The notes below the pieces were generated by a model. It saw only the letters and a program-made list of their open reading frames with translations, was not told the origin of the DNA and made no database searches. Below, piece by piece: positions 51,279 through 60,430 of a stretch of DNA of 64,000 nucleotides (position 1 is the first letter of the stretch; every line of letters starts with the position of its first letter). Location: contig MKWI01000020.1 of the NCBI GenBank assembly GCA_001899715.1, positions 1-64,000 of the forward strand, given 5' to 3'. The DNA comes from Sphingobium sp. 66-54. GTDB taxonomy: Bacteria > Pseudomonadota > Alphaproteobacteria > Sphingomonadales > Sphingomonadaceae. Made by a program: the position numbers and the translations under genes.

Positions 51279-53764
51279 GGGTGTAACTCCTCAGGGTCGA
51301 GCGGCAGCAAGAGCTCGTCGCTCGAGATGGATGCAGTCAGCGGATCGGGTTCGGGCAGCAGGCTGGCGGCCCAATCGAGGCCGCGATGCCTGAGCCAATG
51401 GGCGGCGAAGGCGTGCGTCCCATGCTTGGCGACGAGCTCGCCGATGCGGAGCTGGTCGGACTTTGACGATGCGGCGGTGAAAGCGAGCGCGACCTCGCCC
51501 AGGCCCAGTTCGAACAGCCGATTGCCGCGCCGCGACTGACAGTAATAATCGCGCTTGGGCGTTGCCCGGCTCAATATCTCGATCTGCCGGGCGTTGAGCC
51601 CGAACCGTTCATATACGTGTGAGATCTGCGGCTCGGCGGCGCGCTCATTGGAGAGGAAGATGCGCGTCGGGCAGCTTTCGATGATGGCGGGCGCGATTGC
51701 GGACGTCTCGATATCGGCGAGGCTCTGCGTGGCGAACACGACGCTGGCGTTCTTCTTGCGCAGCGTCTTCAGCCATTCACGAAGCTGCGCGGCGAAAACC
51801 GGGCTGTCGAGCACCAGCCAGCCTTCGTCGATGATGATGAGCGTGGGTCGCCCGTCGAGCCGGCCTTCGATCCGGTGGAAGAGATAGGCGAGCACGGCGG
51901 CGGCCGATGCCGCGCCGATCAGCCCTTCGGTCTCGAACGCCTGGAAACTCGCCTCGCCCAGTTGTTCGGTCTCGGCATCGAGCAGCCGCCCCCAGGGACC
52001 GCCGACGCAATAGGGCGCGAGCGCCTGCTTCAGCTCCTGGCTTTGCAGCAGCACGGCCAGCCCGGTGAGCGTGCGCTCGGACGGCGGCGCCGAGGCGAGC
52101 GAGCCGAGCGCGGTCCACAGATGCTCCTTGGCGGCGGGATCGACGGTGACGCCTTCACTGGCAAGGATGGCAGCGAGCCATTCCGCAGCCCAGGCACGCT
52201 CGCCGGGATCGTCGATCCGAGCGAGCGGTTGCAGGGCGACGCCCTCACCACCTTCCCGGTCATGCAGCGCGCCGCCTAGATCCTGCCAGTCGCCGCCGCA
52301 GGCGATGGCGGCAGCACGGATCGAGCCGCCGAAGTCGAAGGCGAAGATCTGATTGTCGGGATAGCGGCGGAACTGCATCGCCATCACCGCCAGCAGCACC
52401 GATTTGCCGGCCCCCGTCGGCCCGACGATCAGCGTATGGCCGACATCGCCGACATGAAGCGAAAGACGGAACGGGGTCGAGCCTTCGGTCTTGCCGTAAA
52501 GCAAGGGGGCGTCACCGAAATGCTCGTCCCGTTCCGCTCCCGCCCACACCGCTGACAGGGGGATCAGGTGGGCGAGATTGAGGGTGGAGATTGGAGGCTG
52601 GCGGACGTTTGCGTATACATGGCCGGGCAACGAACCCAGCCAAGCCTCGATCGCGTTCATGCCTTCGATGGTCGCGGTGAAGTCGCGGCCCTGGATGATC
52701 TTCTCGACCAACCGCAGTTTCTCGGCCGCCAATGCAGGATCGCGATCCCACACAGTCACGGTGGCGGTCACATAGGCGATGCCCGAATGGTCCGCACCAA
52801 GTTCCTGCAAAGCGAGGTCCGCATCCGCCGCCTTGTTCGACGCATCGGTGTCGGTCAGCACCGACGCCTCATTGGTCATCACCTCTTTCAGAATCGCGGC
52901 GACGCTCTTGCGCTTGGCGAACCACTGGCGCCGGATCCTGGTCAGCAATTTGGTGGAATCGGTCTTGTCGAGCATGATCGCGCGCGTCGACCAGCGATAA
53001 GGGAAGGCCAGCCGGTTCAGTTCGTCGAGCAGACCGGGAAAGGTCGCTGTTGGAAAGCCGGTGACTGTAGCCACGCGCAGATGATGCTCGCCCAGCTTCG
53101 GCTCGAGCCCGCCGGTCAGCGCCTCATCGGTGAGCAGCGCATCGAGATAGCAAGGCGTCTCGGGCACCCGCACGCGCTGGCGCTTGGTCGATACGCATGA
53201 ATGGAGGTAGGTCAGCGTATCGGCGTCATCGAGCCAGCGCACCTCGGGCATGAAGCCGTCGACCAGGTGGAGCACGCGGTTCGTCCGGTCGATGAAGCCC
53301 GCCAGCTGCTCATGCGGATCGACGCCGCTGCCCGAACGGCCTTCATAGAGCCAGTTCTCCGCGCGCGCGGCCTCTTCGGCGGGCGGCATCCAGAGGAGGG
53401 TCAGGTAATAGAAGCTCTCGAAATGGCTTCCCGCCTCCCGGAATTGCTCGCCTCGCTCCATGTCGACGAGCGCCGAGACCGGATCGGGAAAGGCACTTTC
53501 CGGATAGTCCAGCGCGGGAACGCGCTGTGCTTCCACGAACACGGCCCAGCCGGAGCCGAGACGCCGCAGCGCGTTATTGAGACGCGCGGTCACCGAGACC
53601 AGTTCGGCGGGCGTGGCGCTGTCGAGATCGGGACCGCGAAAGCGCGTCGTGCGCTGGAACGATCCGTCCTTGTTCAGCACCACGCCCGGCGCCACCAGTG
53701 CGACCCAGGGCAGGAAATCGGCAAGGCAGGCGGCCTTGGAGCGATATTCGGACAAATTCATCAT
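51275..53764 (-). CDS. trbE: TrbE/VirB4 conjugation ATPase
   Basis: An 829-residue ATPase that powers pilus assembly. It has the N-terminal CagE/TrbE domain (FLPWVALVAPGVVLNKDGSFQRTTRFRG), Walker A IVGPTGAGKSVLLAVMAMQF and Walker B PTLIIIDEGWLVLDS. It overlaps trbD and trbJ by 4 bp each. Confidence 0.96.
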   Translation of the reverse strand: MMNLSEYRSKAACLADFLPWVALVAPGVVLNKDGSFQRTTRFRGPDLDSATPAELVSVTARLNNALRRLGSGWAVFVEAQRVPALDYPESAFPDPVSALVDMERGEQFREAGSHFESFYYLTLLWMPPAEEAARAENWLYEGRSGSGVDPHEQLAGFIDRTNRVLHLVDGFMPEVRWLDDADTLTYLHSCVSTKRQRVRVPETPCYLDALLTDEALTGGLEPKLGEHHLRVATVTGFPTATFPGLLDELNRLAFPYRWSTRAIMLDKTDSTKLLTRIRRQWFAKRKSVAAILKEVMTNEASVLTDTDASNKAADADLALQELGADHSGIAYVTATVTVWDRDPALAAEKLRLVEKIIQGRDFTATIEGMNAIEAWLGSLPGHVYANVRQPPISTLNLAHLIPLSAVWAGAERDEHFGDAPLLYGKTEGSTPFRLSLHVGDVGHTLIVGPTGAGKSVLLAVMAMQFRRYPDNQIFAFDFGGSIRAAAIACGGDWQDLGGALHDREGGEGVALQPLARIDDPGERAWAAEWLAAILASEGVTVDPAAKEHLWTALGSLASAPPSERTLTGLAVLLQSQELKQALAPYCVGGPWGRLLDAETEQLGEASFQAFETEGLIGAASAAAVLAYLFHRIEGRLDGRPTLIIIDEGWLVLDSPVFAAQLREWLKTLRKKNASVVFATQSLADIETSAIAPAIIESCPTRIFLSNERAAEPQISHVYERFGLNARQIEILSRATPKRDYYCQSRRGNRLFELGLGEVALAFTAASSKSDQLRIGELVAKHGTHAFAAHWLRHRGLDWAASLLPEPDPLTASISSDELLLPLDPEELHP

Positions 53765-54030
53765 GGCCGCATCCAGACCGGGTATTTGAGGTGGCGGCGG
53801 GCGACATCGACGAACTGCGGATCGCGACGCGCGGCCCAGACCGACAGCACATGGCCGATCGCCCAGAGCGCGAGGCCGGCGATCCAGAGCCGGAGCCCCA
53901 GGCCGATGGCCCCGGCGAGCGTGCCGTTAACGATGGCAAGGCTGCGCGGCGCACCGCCGAGCAGGATGGGCTCGCAGAGCGCGCGGTGGACCGGCGCATA
54001 ATAGCCCGGGATGTCTTCGCTCACATTCAT
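53761..54030 (-). CDS. trbD: TrbD/VirB3 type IV secretion protein
   Basis: An 89-residue VirB3-like membrane protein (YYAPVHRALCEPILLGGAPRSLAIVNGTLAGAIGLGLRLWIAGLALWAIGHVLSVWAARRDPQFVDVARRHL). The track frame starts 160 codons too early; the ATG at 54030 overlaps the trbC stop by one base. Confidence 0.92.
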   Translation of the reverse strand: MNVSEDIPGYYAPVHRALCEPILLGGAPRSLAIVNGTLAGAIGLGLRLWIAGLALWAIGHVLSVWAARRDPQFVDVARRHLKYPVWMRP

Positions 54031-54362
54031 CACACCAGCGCGCCGCCGCCGAAGCTGAAGAAGCTGAGGAAGAAGGAGCTGGCGGCAAAAGCGATCGACA
54101 GGCCGAACACGATCTGGATCAGCCGGCGGAACCCGCCCGAGGTGTCGCCGAAAGCGAGGCTGAGGCCCGTCACGATGATGATGATCACCGCGACGATCTT
54201 GGCCACCGGACCTTCGATCGATTCGAGGATCGATTGCAGCGGCGCTTCCCAGGGCATGGACGACCCGCCGGCATGGGCCGCACCGGCGGTCATCAGCGTG
54301 ACGAAGGCTGCAGAGGCGGCGAGCGCGGCGCGGCGAGCGCCACGCCGGAGGGCATGAGTCAT
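54030..54362 (-). CDS. trbC: TrbC/VirB2 pilin precursor
   Basis: A 110-residue pilin precursor with a long signal sequence (ALAASAAFVTLMTAGAAHAGGSSMPWE) and two hydrophobic segments (VAKIVAVIIIIVTGLSLAFGD, LIQIVFGLSIAFAASSFFLSFFSF). VirB2-like pilins build the conjugative pilus. It overlaps trbB by 4 bp. Confidence 0.92.
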   Translation of the reverse strand: MTHALRRGARRAALAASAAFVTLMTAGAAHAGGSSMPWEAPLQSILESIEGPVAKIVAVIIIIVTGLSLAFGDTSGGFRRLIQIVFGLSIAFAASSFFLSFFSFGGGALV

Positions 54363-55342
54363 GAAGTTTCTCCGTTGGGGGCTGAGTGGGAAATGAGGCG
54401 ATAGTCGCCCGAGGCGGGATCGAGCCCGTCGACACGGGCCAGTTCAGCGAGGCGGCGGCCATGGCCGTCGCGGACCAGCACAGCGACGAGGTTGATGGTC
54501 TCGGCGATGAGCGCACGCGGGACGGTCACCACCGCTTCCTGGATGAGCTGCTCCATCCGGCGCAGCGCACCCAGCGCGCTGCCGGCATGGATGGTGCCGA
54601 TGCCGCCGGGATGGCCGGTGCCCCAGGCCTTGAGCAGATCGAGCGCCTCGGCGCCGCGGACCTCGCCGATAGGGATGCGATCAGGGCGCAGGCGGAGCGA
54701 TGAGCGAACGAGGTCGGAGAGCGACGCGACGCCATCCTTGGTCCGCATGGCGACAAGGTTCGGCGCTGCGCACTGCAGCTCGCGCGTGTCCTCGATCAGC
54801 ACCACGCGATCGCTGGTCTTCGCGACTTCGGCCAGAAGCGCGTTGATGAGCGTCGTCTTGCCCGTACCGGTTCCGCCGGCAACGAGGATGTTCAGCCGAT
54901 CCGTGACGCTCGTGCACAGCACCTCGGCCTGGGGCTGGGACATAATGCCCGCCGCCACATAGTCCGCCAGCGCAAACACAGCGACGGCCGGCTTGCGGAT
55001 GGCAAAGGCCGGCGCGGTCACGACCGGCGGCAACAATCCTTCAAAGCGCTCGCCGGTTTCCGGCAGCTCGGCCGAGACGCGGGGACTGCGGGCATGAACC
55101 TCGACGCCGACATGATGCGCGACCAGACGGATGATCCGTTCCGCGTCGGCAGGGGCCAACCGCCTTCCGGTATCGGCAAGGCCGGTGCCCAGCCGATCAA
55201 CCCACAGGCAGCCGTCGGGGTTGAGCATGACTTCGACGACCAGGGGATCGGTCAGCCAGTGTCCGACCATCGGGCCGATCGCGGTGCGCAGCATCCGCGC
55301 TCCGCGTGATCGTGCTTCTGTATCGGTCCAGTTCGATGCCAT
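54359..55342 (-). CDS. trbB: TrbB/VirB11 conjugation ATPase
   Basis: A 327-residue hexameric ATPase. Walker A is [21 protein letters not shown], the Asp box [13 protein letters not shown], Walker B-like [37 protein letters not shown]. It is the first gene of the trbBCDEJ(K)LFGI order. A GGGG box precedes the start. Confidence 0.95.
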   Translation of the reverse strand: MASNWTDTEARSRGARMLRTAIGPMVGHWLTDPLVVEVMLNPDGCLWVDRLGTGLADTGRRLAPADAERIIRLVAHHVGVEVHARSPRVSAELPETGERFEGLLPPVVTAPAFAIRKPAVAVFALADYVAAGIMSQPQAEVLCTSVTDRLNILVAGGTGTGKTTLINALLAEVAKTSDRVVLIEDTRELQCAAPNLVAMRTKDGVASLSDLVRSSLRLRPDRIPIGEVRGAEALDLLKAWGTGHPGGIGTIHAGSALGALRRMEQLIQEAVVTVPRALIAETINLVAVLVRDGHGRRLAELARVDGLDPASGDYRLISHSAPNGETS

Positions 55343-55713
55343 TATGATCCCCGTTTCCGGCGCGGATCAGAAATGTCCGCGCGATGGGGATGATTAAGAG
55401 ACGCAGAAAAAGTTCATATTCAACAAGGATTTGCGATAGTAGCAGACTGGCGAAGTAATACAGGGAATGGCGTAGGCTGCGGCGACCTTTGTGCAATCCG
55501 ATAGAGCCCCGCCCGAAGCGCCGCGTATGGAACAGCTGAGCAAATCCAAGGAAATTCGACAGGCTGATTGGGAATGATCGTAGACGACAGATATGCATGT
55601 TTCATAGCATCCGGCGTTCGGGGTTTTTTGCTTAAGGCCGGGATGATCCCGGTGCTGTTCGCCTGCGCCGATCCCAGTGCACCTTATGTGCTGATCAACT
55701 GAAGGAGTGAAAC
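55343..55713. other. Intergenic region upstream of trbB and the dismutase gene
   Basis: A divergent 371-bp gap. It must hold the trb operon promoter and that of the dismutase, but no clear -35/-10 pair stands out. The stem CCGGGATGATCCCGG (55638-55652) with an upstream T-run (GGGGTTTTTT) is visible; the T-run is on the wrong side for a terminator on the plus strand. No gene is supported. Confidence 0.4.
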
Positions 55714-56448
55714 GTGACGATGAACGAGTTTTCCCGGCGCAGCGCGATCGCAACCCTTGGCATCGGAGCCGCCACCTTGACTGTGAACGAAGCCTCCGCG
55801 CAAGGCCCTGCCGCGTCGCCGCCGCCTGTTCCGGCTTTTGCCGGCAACCACCAGGTCAGGCCGCTCAGGTTCGATCCCGCCAAGCTCGACGGACTCTCCG
55901 AGCGGCTGATCAAATCGCACCACGAGAACAATTACGCCGGCTCGGTCAAGGCACTGAATATGATTGAGACACGGCTTGCCGCCGCGCTCGCCGACCCGGA
56001 CCTGCCGCCGGTGGTCTATGGCGGCCTCAAGCGCGAGGAGCTGCACCGCACCGGCTCGGTCGTGCTGCACGAGATCTATTTCGACGGGCTCGGCGGCAAC
56101 GGTCAGGCGGCCGGCTCGATCCGCGACGCGCTGAGCGCGGCGTTCGGTTCGTTCGATCGCTGGGAAACCGATTTCCGCCGCACCGGCATGAGCCTTGCCG
56201 GCGGATCGGGCTGGTGCGTGCTCGTCTATAATCTCCACACCCGCTCGCTGCACAATCAATGGGCGTGGGATCATATGCACGGGGCGATCGCCGGCGTGCC
56301 GCTGCTCGCGCTCGATATGTACGAGCACAGCTTTCACATGGATTACGGCGTCGCGGCCGCGCGCTACGTCGATGCCTATTTCCGCAACATCGACTGGGAG
56401 ACGGTCGAGCAGCGCTACGCACAAGCGCTCCGGCTCGCCGCCGGCTGA
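55714..56448 (+). CDS. Tat-exported Fe/Mn-type superoxide dismutase (ChrC-like)
   Basis: A 244-residue iron/manganese superoxide dismutase. A twin-arginine signal (FSRRSAIATLGIGAATLTVNEASAQ) indicates folded export to the periplasm. The metal ligands are in LIKSHHENNY, VVLHEIYFDGLG and LDMYEHSFHMDYG. The track start is GTG 6 bases behind GAAGGAG; an ATG at 55720 is also possible. In chromate-resistance operons a dismutase (ChrC) accompanies chrB/chrA; here a broken chrB follows, so this is probably a chrC remnant that is still intact. Confidence 0.9.
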   Translation: MTMNEFSRRSAIATLGIGAATLTVNEASAQGPAASPPPVPAFAGNHQVRPLRFDPAKLDGLSERLIKSHHENNYAGSVKALNMIETRLAAALADPDLPPVVYGGLKREELHRTGSVVLHEIYFDGLGGNGQAAGSIRDALSAAFGSFDRWETDFRRTGMSLAGGSGWCVLVYNLHTRSLHNQWAWDHMHGAIAGVPLLALDMYEHSFHMDYGVAAARYVDAYFRNIDWETVEQRYAQALRLAAG

Positions 56449-56481
56449 GCCGATCGGGTTCTGCAAGAGAGGATATCCACC

Positions 56482-56610
56482 ATGAAATGGGTCACCCGCG
56501 AGCGTCCGAAGATCGACCGCATCGCCTGTCCTTGGCTGATCGCCCGTTCATCGACGAGGAGCCAGAGTTCCTCTACGTGCCGAGCGATCAGGTGTTGACG
56601 GTCGCCGAGG
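56482..56610 (+). pseudogene. chrB: chrB remnant, frameshifted and truncated
   Basis: MKWVTRERPKIDRIACPWLIAR begins like the C-terminal domain of ChrB chromate-resistance proteins. At about base 56550 one base is missing: the frame then reads SSTRSQ, while the next frame continues the family sequence (FIDEEPEFLYVPSDQVLTVAE). After about 56610 the similarity stops in every frame. It lies 33 bp behind the dismutase. No chrA follows, so the chromate locus is degraded. Confidence 0.75.
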
Positions 56611-56704
56611 ATCGACGGCGTTCCACTGCCCGGCGGGTGAGGGATTCGCCGAAATGCCAAGTGTGGCTTTACGTTTGGGCCGTTTCATAGACCGCCTGTA
56701 TCGA

Positions 56705-56805
56705 TGCGGTGAATAGCTGCCTCATTCGCCGCATATCATGCGGCGAATACCCTTGCATTCTGCGGTGAATAACTGCTATATTCACCGCAGAAGGTGCGGT
56801 GAATA
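56705..56805. repeat. Six-copy operator-like array upstream of fic
   Basis: Six copies of an 11-bp box (TGCGGTGAATA or TGCGGCGAAT) lie within 101 bp: direct at 56705, 56738, 56761 and 56795, inverted at 56724 and 56779. Two pairs form perfect inverted repeats (ATTCGCCGCAT/ATGCGGCGAAT, 3-base spacer; TGCGGTGAATA/TATTCACCGCA, 7-base spacer). The last box overlaps the fic start codon. This looks like an autoregulatory operator. Confidence 0.75.
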
Positions 56806-57911
56806 TGACCTATATCCATGAACTGCCGGATTGGCCGAACCTGCGCTGGAGCGACGAGCAGCTTGCCCAGCCACTCGCCGCCGTGCGTCACCGGCAGGGC
56901 CGGCTGATCGGCCATATGGAGGCGCTCGGATTCCCGCTACGCGAAGAAGCCGTGCTTCAAGCGCTCACCGAGGACGTTGTCAAATCCAGCGAGATCGAGG
57001 GCGAGGTGCTGGACAGGGAGCAGGTGCGCTCCTCTATCGCCCGCCGTCTCGGCATGGACATCGGCGGCCTGGTCGAAGCCGACCGCCACGTCGAAGGCGT
57101 CGTGGAGATGATGCTCGACGCCACGCAGAACTATGCCCAGCCGCTGACCGCCGAACGGCTGTTCGGCTGGCACGCGGCGCTGTTCCCCACCGGGCGCAGC
57201 GGCATGAGCCGCATCACCGTAGGCGCGTGGCGCACCGCCGAAGCTGGCCCGATGCAGGTTGTCTCGGGGCCGATTGGCCGCGAGCGCGTCCATTACGAAG
57301 CCCCCGCATCGGAGCGGCTCGACGCGGATATGTCCCGCTTTCTCGACTGGTTCGAGACAGCCGCACCGGATCCGGTCCTGAAAGCCGGGATCGCGCACCT
57401 GTGGTTCGTCACCATCCACCCGTTCGATGACGGCAACGGACGAATTGCCCGCGCCATCGCCGACCTCGCGCTGGCGCGCGCGGAGGGAACCGCGCAGCGC
57501 TTCTACAGCATGTCCGCGCAAATCCGCACCGAGCGCAAAGCCTATTACGACATGCTGGAGCGGGCGCAGAAGGGTGACCTCGACATTACGCCCTGGCTGT
57601 TGTGGTTCATCGGCTGCCTGGATCGCGCCTTCGACGGCGCCGAGGTCATCCTCGCCAGCGTCATGCGCAAGGCGCGGTTTTGGGAGTCCGTCGCGGGCCA
57701 GTCCTTGAACGAACGCCAGCGCAAGGTCGTGAACCGCCTGCTGGACGGCTTCGAGGGCAAGTTGACCAATGCCAAATGGGCGGCGATCACCAAGGCATCG
57801 TCCGATACCGCCTTGCGCGACATCAACGATTTGCTCCGGCGCGGCATCCTTGAGAAGGAGCCGGCCGGAGGGCGCAGCACCAGCTATTCACTGGTGCTGC
57901 CCGAGTCCTGA
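56805..57911 (+). CDS. fic: Fic-domain AMP-transferase with inhibitory helix and HTH tail
   Basis: A protein of about 368 residues. The N-terminal part carries the inhibition motif VKSSEIEGE (S-x-x-x-E-G), the class in which the protein blocks its own activity. The Fic active site is HPFDDGNGRIARAIADLAL (about residue 205). The C-terminal 90 residues (NERQRKVVNRLLDGFEGKLTNAKWAAITKASSDTALRDINDLLRRGILEKE) form a winged helix that could bind the repeat array. The track starts at a GTG two codons before this ATG. Confidence 0.9.
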   Translation: MTYIHELPDWPNLRWSDEQLAQPLAAVRHRQGRLIGHMEALGFPLREEAVLQALTEDVVKSSEIEGEVLDREQVRSSIARRLGMDIGGLVEADRHVEGVVEMMLDATQNYAQPLTAERLFGWHAALFPTGRSGMSRITVGAWRTAEAGPMQVVSGPIGRERVHYEAPASERLDADMSRFLDWFETAAPDPVLKAGIAHLWFVTIHPFDDGNGRIARAIADLALARAEGTAQRFYSMSAQIRTERKAYYDMLERAQKGDLDITPWLLWFIGCLDRAFDGAEVILASVMRKARFWESVAGQSLNERQRKVVNRLLDGFEGKLTNAKWAAITKASSDTALRDINDLLRRGILEKEPAGGRSTSYSLVLPES

Positions 57912-58336
57912 TCCGACCGAGTCGACCGCGTTACATCTTCCGCGATCTCGTTCCTGAACCGCGGCCCCAGCTCCATGCGCCGGTTCAACATATCGACGAA
58001 CCGCTCCCATCGCTCGCGGCCCTGCGCCCTTGCGGCCTGCGTCGCGCTGTCCGGGAGCGACGGCGTCGCGTTGAGCCAGTTCCGCACAAACAGCGCGAGG
58101 GTTTCGTTGGTGAGGTCAACATGCCATTCGAGGCGGCCAAGATCACGGGTTAGCCGGTCGAGCCGGCGAGCAAGTGCGGCTTCAAGCCGCTCGGCGGCGT
58201 CGGGCGACAGGAAGGACTCCAGCGCAGCCTCGATGATCGCGGCCTGGCTAGTGTTCCGCGCGGCAGCGTGATCGGCGAGACGGCGCGCCAGATCACTCCG
58301 CAACCGGATGCTGCGCTTGACGTGGCCTCCGCTCAC
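57884..58336 (-). CDS. Ribbon-helix-helix protein of the mobilisation operon
   Basis: A 150-residue protein with an N-terminal CopG-type ribbon-helix-helix (HVKRSIRLRSDLARRLADHAAARNTSQAAIIEAALESFL) and a helical C-terminus. GTG start overlapping the traG stop by 4 bp (GTGA). In related elements it sits between traG and trbB; it may regulate transfer genes or assist the relaxosome. Its 3' end overlaps fic by 28 bp on the opposite strand. Confidence 0.85.
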   Translation of the reverse strand: MSGGHVKRSIRLRSDLARRLADHAAARNTSQAAIIEAALESFLSPDAAERLEAALARRLDRLTRDLGRLEWHVDLTNETLALFVRNWLNATPSLPDSATQAARAQGRERWERFVDMLNRRMELGPRFRNEIAEDVTRSTRSDQDSGSTSE

Positions 58337-60396
58337 AGCACGATCCCGTCATCCGGGTCGAGCGACGCATTACGGGCATTGCGGCGCATGGTCCGCTCCG
58401 CCTCGCGTTTCGCCCGGGCGGCATCCTCATCCTGGTTGTCCTCATCGGGCGTTTCTTCCTGGGACGCTTCCTTCGCCGGAGGAGCGATTTCCTCATGTTC
58501 GCCAAGGTCGGGTTCGCGGCGGATGCCGGCATTGGCGGTGTCGGCTGAAGCATCCGTCTGATCACTATGCTTCACGTCCTGAGTTTCCCCGGCATCCGCT
58601 TCTCCCTTCTCGGCCTCTTCGCCAGATGCAGGCGGGCTGGATGGCGGGGCCGGCGGCGCATTTACCGGCATGAGAGCGGACCAGTCATCCTTGGGCCGTC
58701 GCTTGGGATCGAGTGGCTTGGGTGTCGGTGGCGGCAGCAACCGCACGGTAAAGCGCGGATCGGTGAAGTAGCGTGCCTTCATAGCCCGGATTGGCGGCAC
58801 GCCCCCCACCATGACAATCTCCTCGTCGGGGGACAACTGGATGATCTCGCCTGGCGTGAGTAAGGGGCGCGCCGTCTCGGTTCGCGAGACCATCAAATGT
58901 CCGAGCCAGGGCGAGAGCCTGTGTCCGGCATAGTTTTTCATCGCCCGCATTTCGGTGGCGGTGCCGAGCGCATCCGATATCCGCTTGGCGGTGCGCTCGT
59001 CATTGGTCGCGAAGGCGACACGGACATGGCAATTGTCGAGGATGGCATTGTTCTGCCCATAGGCCTTCTCGATCTGGTTGAGGCTCTGGGCGATGAGGAA
59101 CGCCTTGATCCCATAGCCCGCCATGAAGGCGAGCGCGCTTTCAAAGAAGTCGAGCCGCCCGAGTGCGGGGAACTCATCGAGCATCAGCAGCAGCCGGTGC
59201 GGACGGCCTTTGGGATTGAGTTCTTCGGTCAGACGCCGGCCGACCTGGTTGAGGATCAGGCGGATGAGCGGCTTGGTGCGGCTGATGTCGGAGGGCGGCA
59301 CGACGAGATAGAGCGAGACCGGCGCCGACCCGTCGACCAGATCGGCGATGCGCCAGTCGCAAGCCCGCGTCACCGTCGCCACGATCGGATCGCGATAGAG
59401 CCCCAGGAATGACATGGCGGTGCTGAGCACGCCCGAGCGTTCGTTCTCCGACTTGTTGAGCAGCTCGCGTGCCGCGCTGGCGACGACAGGATGAACCCCC
59501 ACCTCGCCCAAGTGCGGCGTCGTCATCATTGCGCGCAGCGTGGTCTCGATCGGGCGGCGCGGATCGGAGAGGAAGGCGGCGACCCCGGCCAGCGTCTTGT
59601 CTTCTTCCGCATAGAGGACATGGAGGATCGCACCGACCAGCAGCGCATGGCTGGTCTTTTCCCAGTGGTTGCGCTTCTCGAGGCTGCCTTCGGGATCGAC
59701 CAGCACGTCGGCGACATTCTGAACGTCGCGCACTTCCCACTCGCCCTTCCGGACCTCGAGCAGCGGATTATAGCAGGCGCTCGCCGGATTGGTGGGATCG
59801 AACAGCAGCACGCGGCTGTGCCGTGATCGGAAACCGGAAGTGAGCTGCCAGTTCTCGCCCTTGATGTCGTGGACGATGCAGCTTCCCGGCCAGGTGAGCA
59901 GCGAGGGTATGACGAGGCCGACGCCCTTGCCCGACCGGGTCGGCGCGAAGCACAGCACATGTTCGGGACCATCGTGGCGCAGATAGCGCTGCGCGAAGTG
60001 GCCAAGAACGACGCCATCGTCGCCGAGCATCTTCACTTTTTTGACTTCGCGCTCGCTGGCCCAGCGCGCCGAACCATAGGTTTCGGCTTTCTTCGCTTCC
60101 TTTGCGCGCCAGACCGACATGGCAATCGCGATGACGATCCCGGCCATCGCGCCTGACACCGCGATGAGCGCCCCGGTCTCGAAGATCTTCGGCGCATAGG
60201 CGTCGAACGCGAACCACCACCAGAAGAAGGCCGGCGGCGGATAGATCGGCCATGACCCCAGCGAGAACCAGGGCTCCCCCAGCTCGGGCTGATAGGCGAG
60301 TGCGTGCGCGGTCCATTGGGTTGCCGCCCAGATGCCGGTCAGCGTCACACCGAAGACGGCGATGATCTGGCCCCAGAGGATACGGGTTGCGTTCAT
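58333..60396 (-). CDS. traG: TraG/VirD4 type IV coupling protein
   Basis: A 687-residue coupling ATPase that brings the relaxase-DNA complex to the pore. Two N-terminal helices, Walker A LCFAPTRSGKGVGLVIPSLL, Walker B LLLMLDEFPALGRLDFF. The C-terminal 120 residues are acidic and low in complexity (EEAEKGEADAGETQDVKHSDQTD). The track start at 60480 is too early; ATG 60396 has AGGAG upstream. Confidence 0.95.
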   Translation of the reverse strand: MNATRILWGQIIAVFGVTLTGIWAATQWTAHALAYQPELGEPWFSLGSWPIYPPPAFFWWWFAFDAYAPKIFETGALIAVSGAMAGIVIAIAMSVWRAKEAKKAETYGSARWASEREVKKVKMLGDDGVVLGHFAQRYLRHDGPEHVLCFAPTRSGKGVGLVIPSLLTWPGSCIVHDIKGENWQLTSGFRSRHSRVLLFDPTNPASACYNPLLEVRKGEWEVRDVQNVADVLVDPEGSLEKRNHWEKTSHALLVGAILHVLYAEEDKTLAGVAAFLSDPRRPIETTLRAMMTTPHLGEVGVHPVVASAARELLNKSENERSGVLSTAMSFLGLYRDPIVATVTRACDWRIADLVDGSAPVSLYLVVPPSDISRTKPLIRLILNQVGRRLTEELNPKGRPHRLLLMLDEFPALGRLDFFESALAFMAGYGIKAFLIAQSLNQIEKAYGQNNAILDNCHVRVAFATNDERTAKRISDALGTATEMRAMKNYAGHRLSPWLGHLMVSRTETARPLLTPGEIIQLSPDEEIVMVGGVPPIRAMKARYFTDPRFTVRLLPPPTPKPLDPKRRPKDDWSALMPVNAPPAPPSSPPASGEEAEKGEADAGETQDVKHSDQTDASADTANAGIRREPDLGEHEEIAPPAKEASQEETPDEDNQDEDAARAKREAERTMRRNARNASLDPDDGIVL

Positions 60397-60430
60397 GGGA
60401 TTAAGCTCCTGCTGATGAAGATATGTAAGA

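Noticed and set aside
55638-55652. Hairpin CCGGGATGATCCCGG as a terminator
   Set aside because: The T-run lies on the 5' side on the plus strand and becomes an A-run on the minus strand, so it fits a terminator on neither strand.
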